Below are positions 63,646 to 64,000 of a stretch of 64,000 nt of DNA, piece after piece; the stretch's first letter is position 1, and every line of letters begins with the position of its first letter. The position numbers and the translations under genes are program-made. Under the pieces are notes generated by a model. The model made no database searches, was not told the origin of the DNA, and saw only the letters and a list, made by a program, of their open reading frames with translations. The DNA lies in the NCBI GenBank assembly GCA_020072965.1, contig JAIQFY010000001.1, forward strand, positions 186,001 to 250,000, in the 5' to 3' direction. Source of the stretch: Terriglobia bacterium. GTDB lineage: Bacteria; Acidobacteriota; Terriglobia; JAIQFV01.

Positions 63646-64000
63646 ATGTTAGAACGCTGGATCACTTCTCAGGAAAAGCGAAGGCTCGCGCGGGACACCA
63701 ACCGCCGCGTTCTGCCCTTCGAATGGGGCGCCGAATTCATCGAGGCTCGCAATGGGTCTGATGATCCCCGGCGGATTCTGGATGAATATGTCGGCTGGGC
63801 AATGAAAAACAGCGAGGAGTTCTTCCGTCATGTCCCCACGGTTGAATTTCATTTTGATGGCCGCCATCTTACTTTTCCAAGCCAAATCGAATCACCCTAT
63901 CCTGAGAATAACACGGTGTTCGCCCGGTATTACCCGTCAAAACAGTTGAGTTCGCGAAAGAAGATTCGTCCGGCGGTCATTGTGATGCCCCAATGGAATG
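63646..64000 (+). CDS. Probable alpha/beta hydrolase, 3' truncated by window edge
   Basis: ATG 63646 opens a frame that runs off the right edge after 118 residues. It begins MLERWITSQEKRRLARDTNR and contains FEWGAEFIEAR, DEYVGWAMKNSEEFFRHVPT, and a beta-hairpin ending IRPAVIVMPQWN. The last segment resembles the first central strand of an alpha/beta hydrolase before the oxyanion region, as in ABHD18-like proteins seen in acidobacteria. The catalytic residues lie beyond the window, so the call is tentative. It diverges from the EamA gene. Confidence 0.5.
   Translation, partial: MLERWITSQEKRRLARDTNRRVLPFEWGAEFIEARNGSDDPRRILDEYVGWAMKNSEEFFRHVPTVEFHFDGRHLTFPSQIESPYPENNTVFARYYPSKQLSSRKKIRPAVIVMPQWN

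Overview
The window is a gene-dense chromosomal segment of about 64 kb with moderately high G+C. It most likely comes from an Acidobacteriota member. The main reason is the first gene, which has the layout of the VWFA-related domain family named for acidobacteria. LpxD shows an outer membrane with lipid A. MurJ, Mpl and an LD-carboxypeptidase fit a diderm with ordinary peptidoglycan. Many secreted proteins of no clear family, and many intergenic palindromes, also fit that phylum. The exact lineage is inference. No rRNA, tRNA, CRISPR array or intact transposase was recognised.

Layout. 1-6.3 kb: the 3' part of a secreted VWFA-type protein, lpxD, murJ and xerD. 6.3-7.4 kb: a gene-free scar holding a decayed group II intron (domain V, and a reverse-transcriptase N-terminus joined almost directly to it), a 218-bp inverted-repeat structure, and two related palindromes at its edges. 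7.4-13.9 kb: a compact minus-strand nucleoside salvage operon, deoA/pdp-nupC-punA-cdd-amidohydrolase-deoB, behind a good sigma-70-type promoter. 14.2-24.5 kb: arginine biosynthesis (argR-argC-argB-argD, argG-argH-acetyltransferase, argJ) with a BNR/sortilin-like secreted protein inserted before argJ. No argF is present. 24.6-31 kb: a NUDIX hydrolase, a 65-residue protein, uvrA, then a minus-strand set with tsaC, a SanA-like protein, an NTF2-like protein and a TPR protein. 31-41.9 kb: a large secreted Ig-like protein, nnr, tsaE, a DUF2848-like protein, an M16-like protein lacking its zinc motif, DAHP synthase and a YVTN beta-propeller lipoprotein.

41.9-54.3 kb is the accessory part. It has six secreted or exported proteins (PEGA, IPT/TIG-like, three of unknown family and a GH28-CE8 pectinase fusion), two probable frameshifted genes, and at least five families of palindromic or terminal-inverted-repeat elements, one of them inserted inside the pectinase reading frame. 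54.3-64 kb returns to housekeeping functions: a KefB-type antiporter, two small beta-rich proteins, plsC, an M61 peptidase with a PDZ domain, mpl, ldcA, an EamA transporter, and the start of a probable alpha/beta hydrolase cut by the right edge.

The strongest functional groupings are the nucleoside operon (uptake, phosphorolysis, deamination and pentose-phosphate entry), the arginine cluster under an adjacent ArgR, and the nnr-tsaE-DUF2848 overlap. No clearly new defence or mobile system was found. The most unusual signals are the intron scar, the pectinase fusion whose esterase half has lost catalytic residues, the catalytically dead-looking M16 protein, and the layered families of small repeats.
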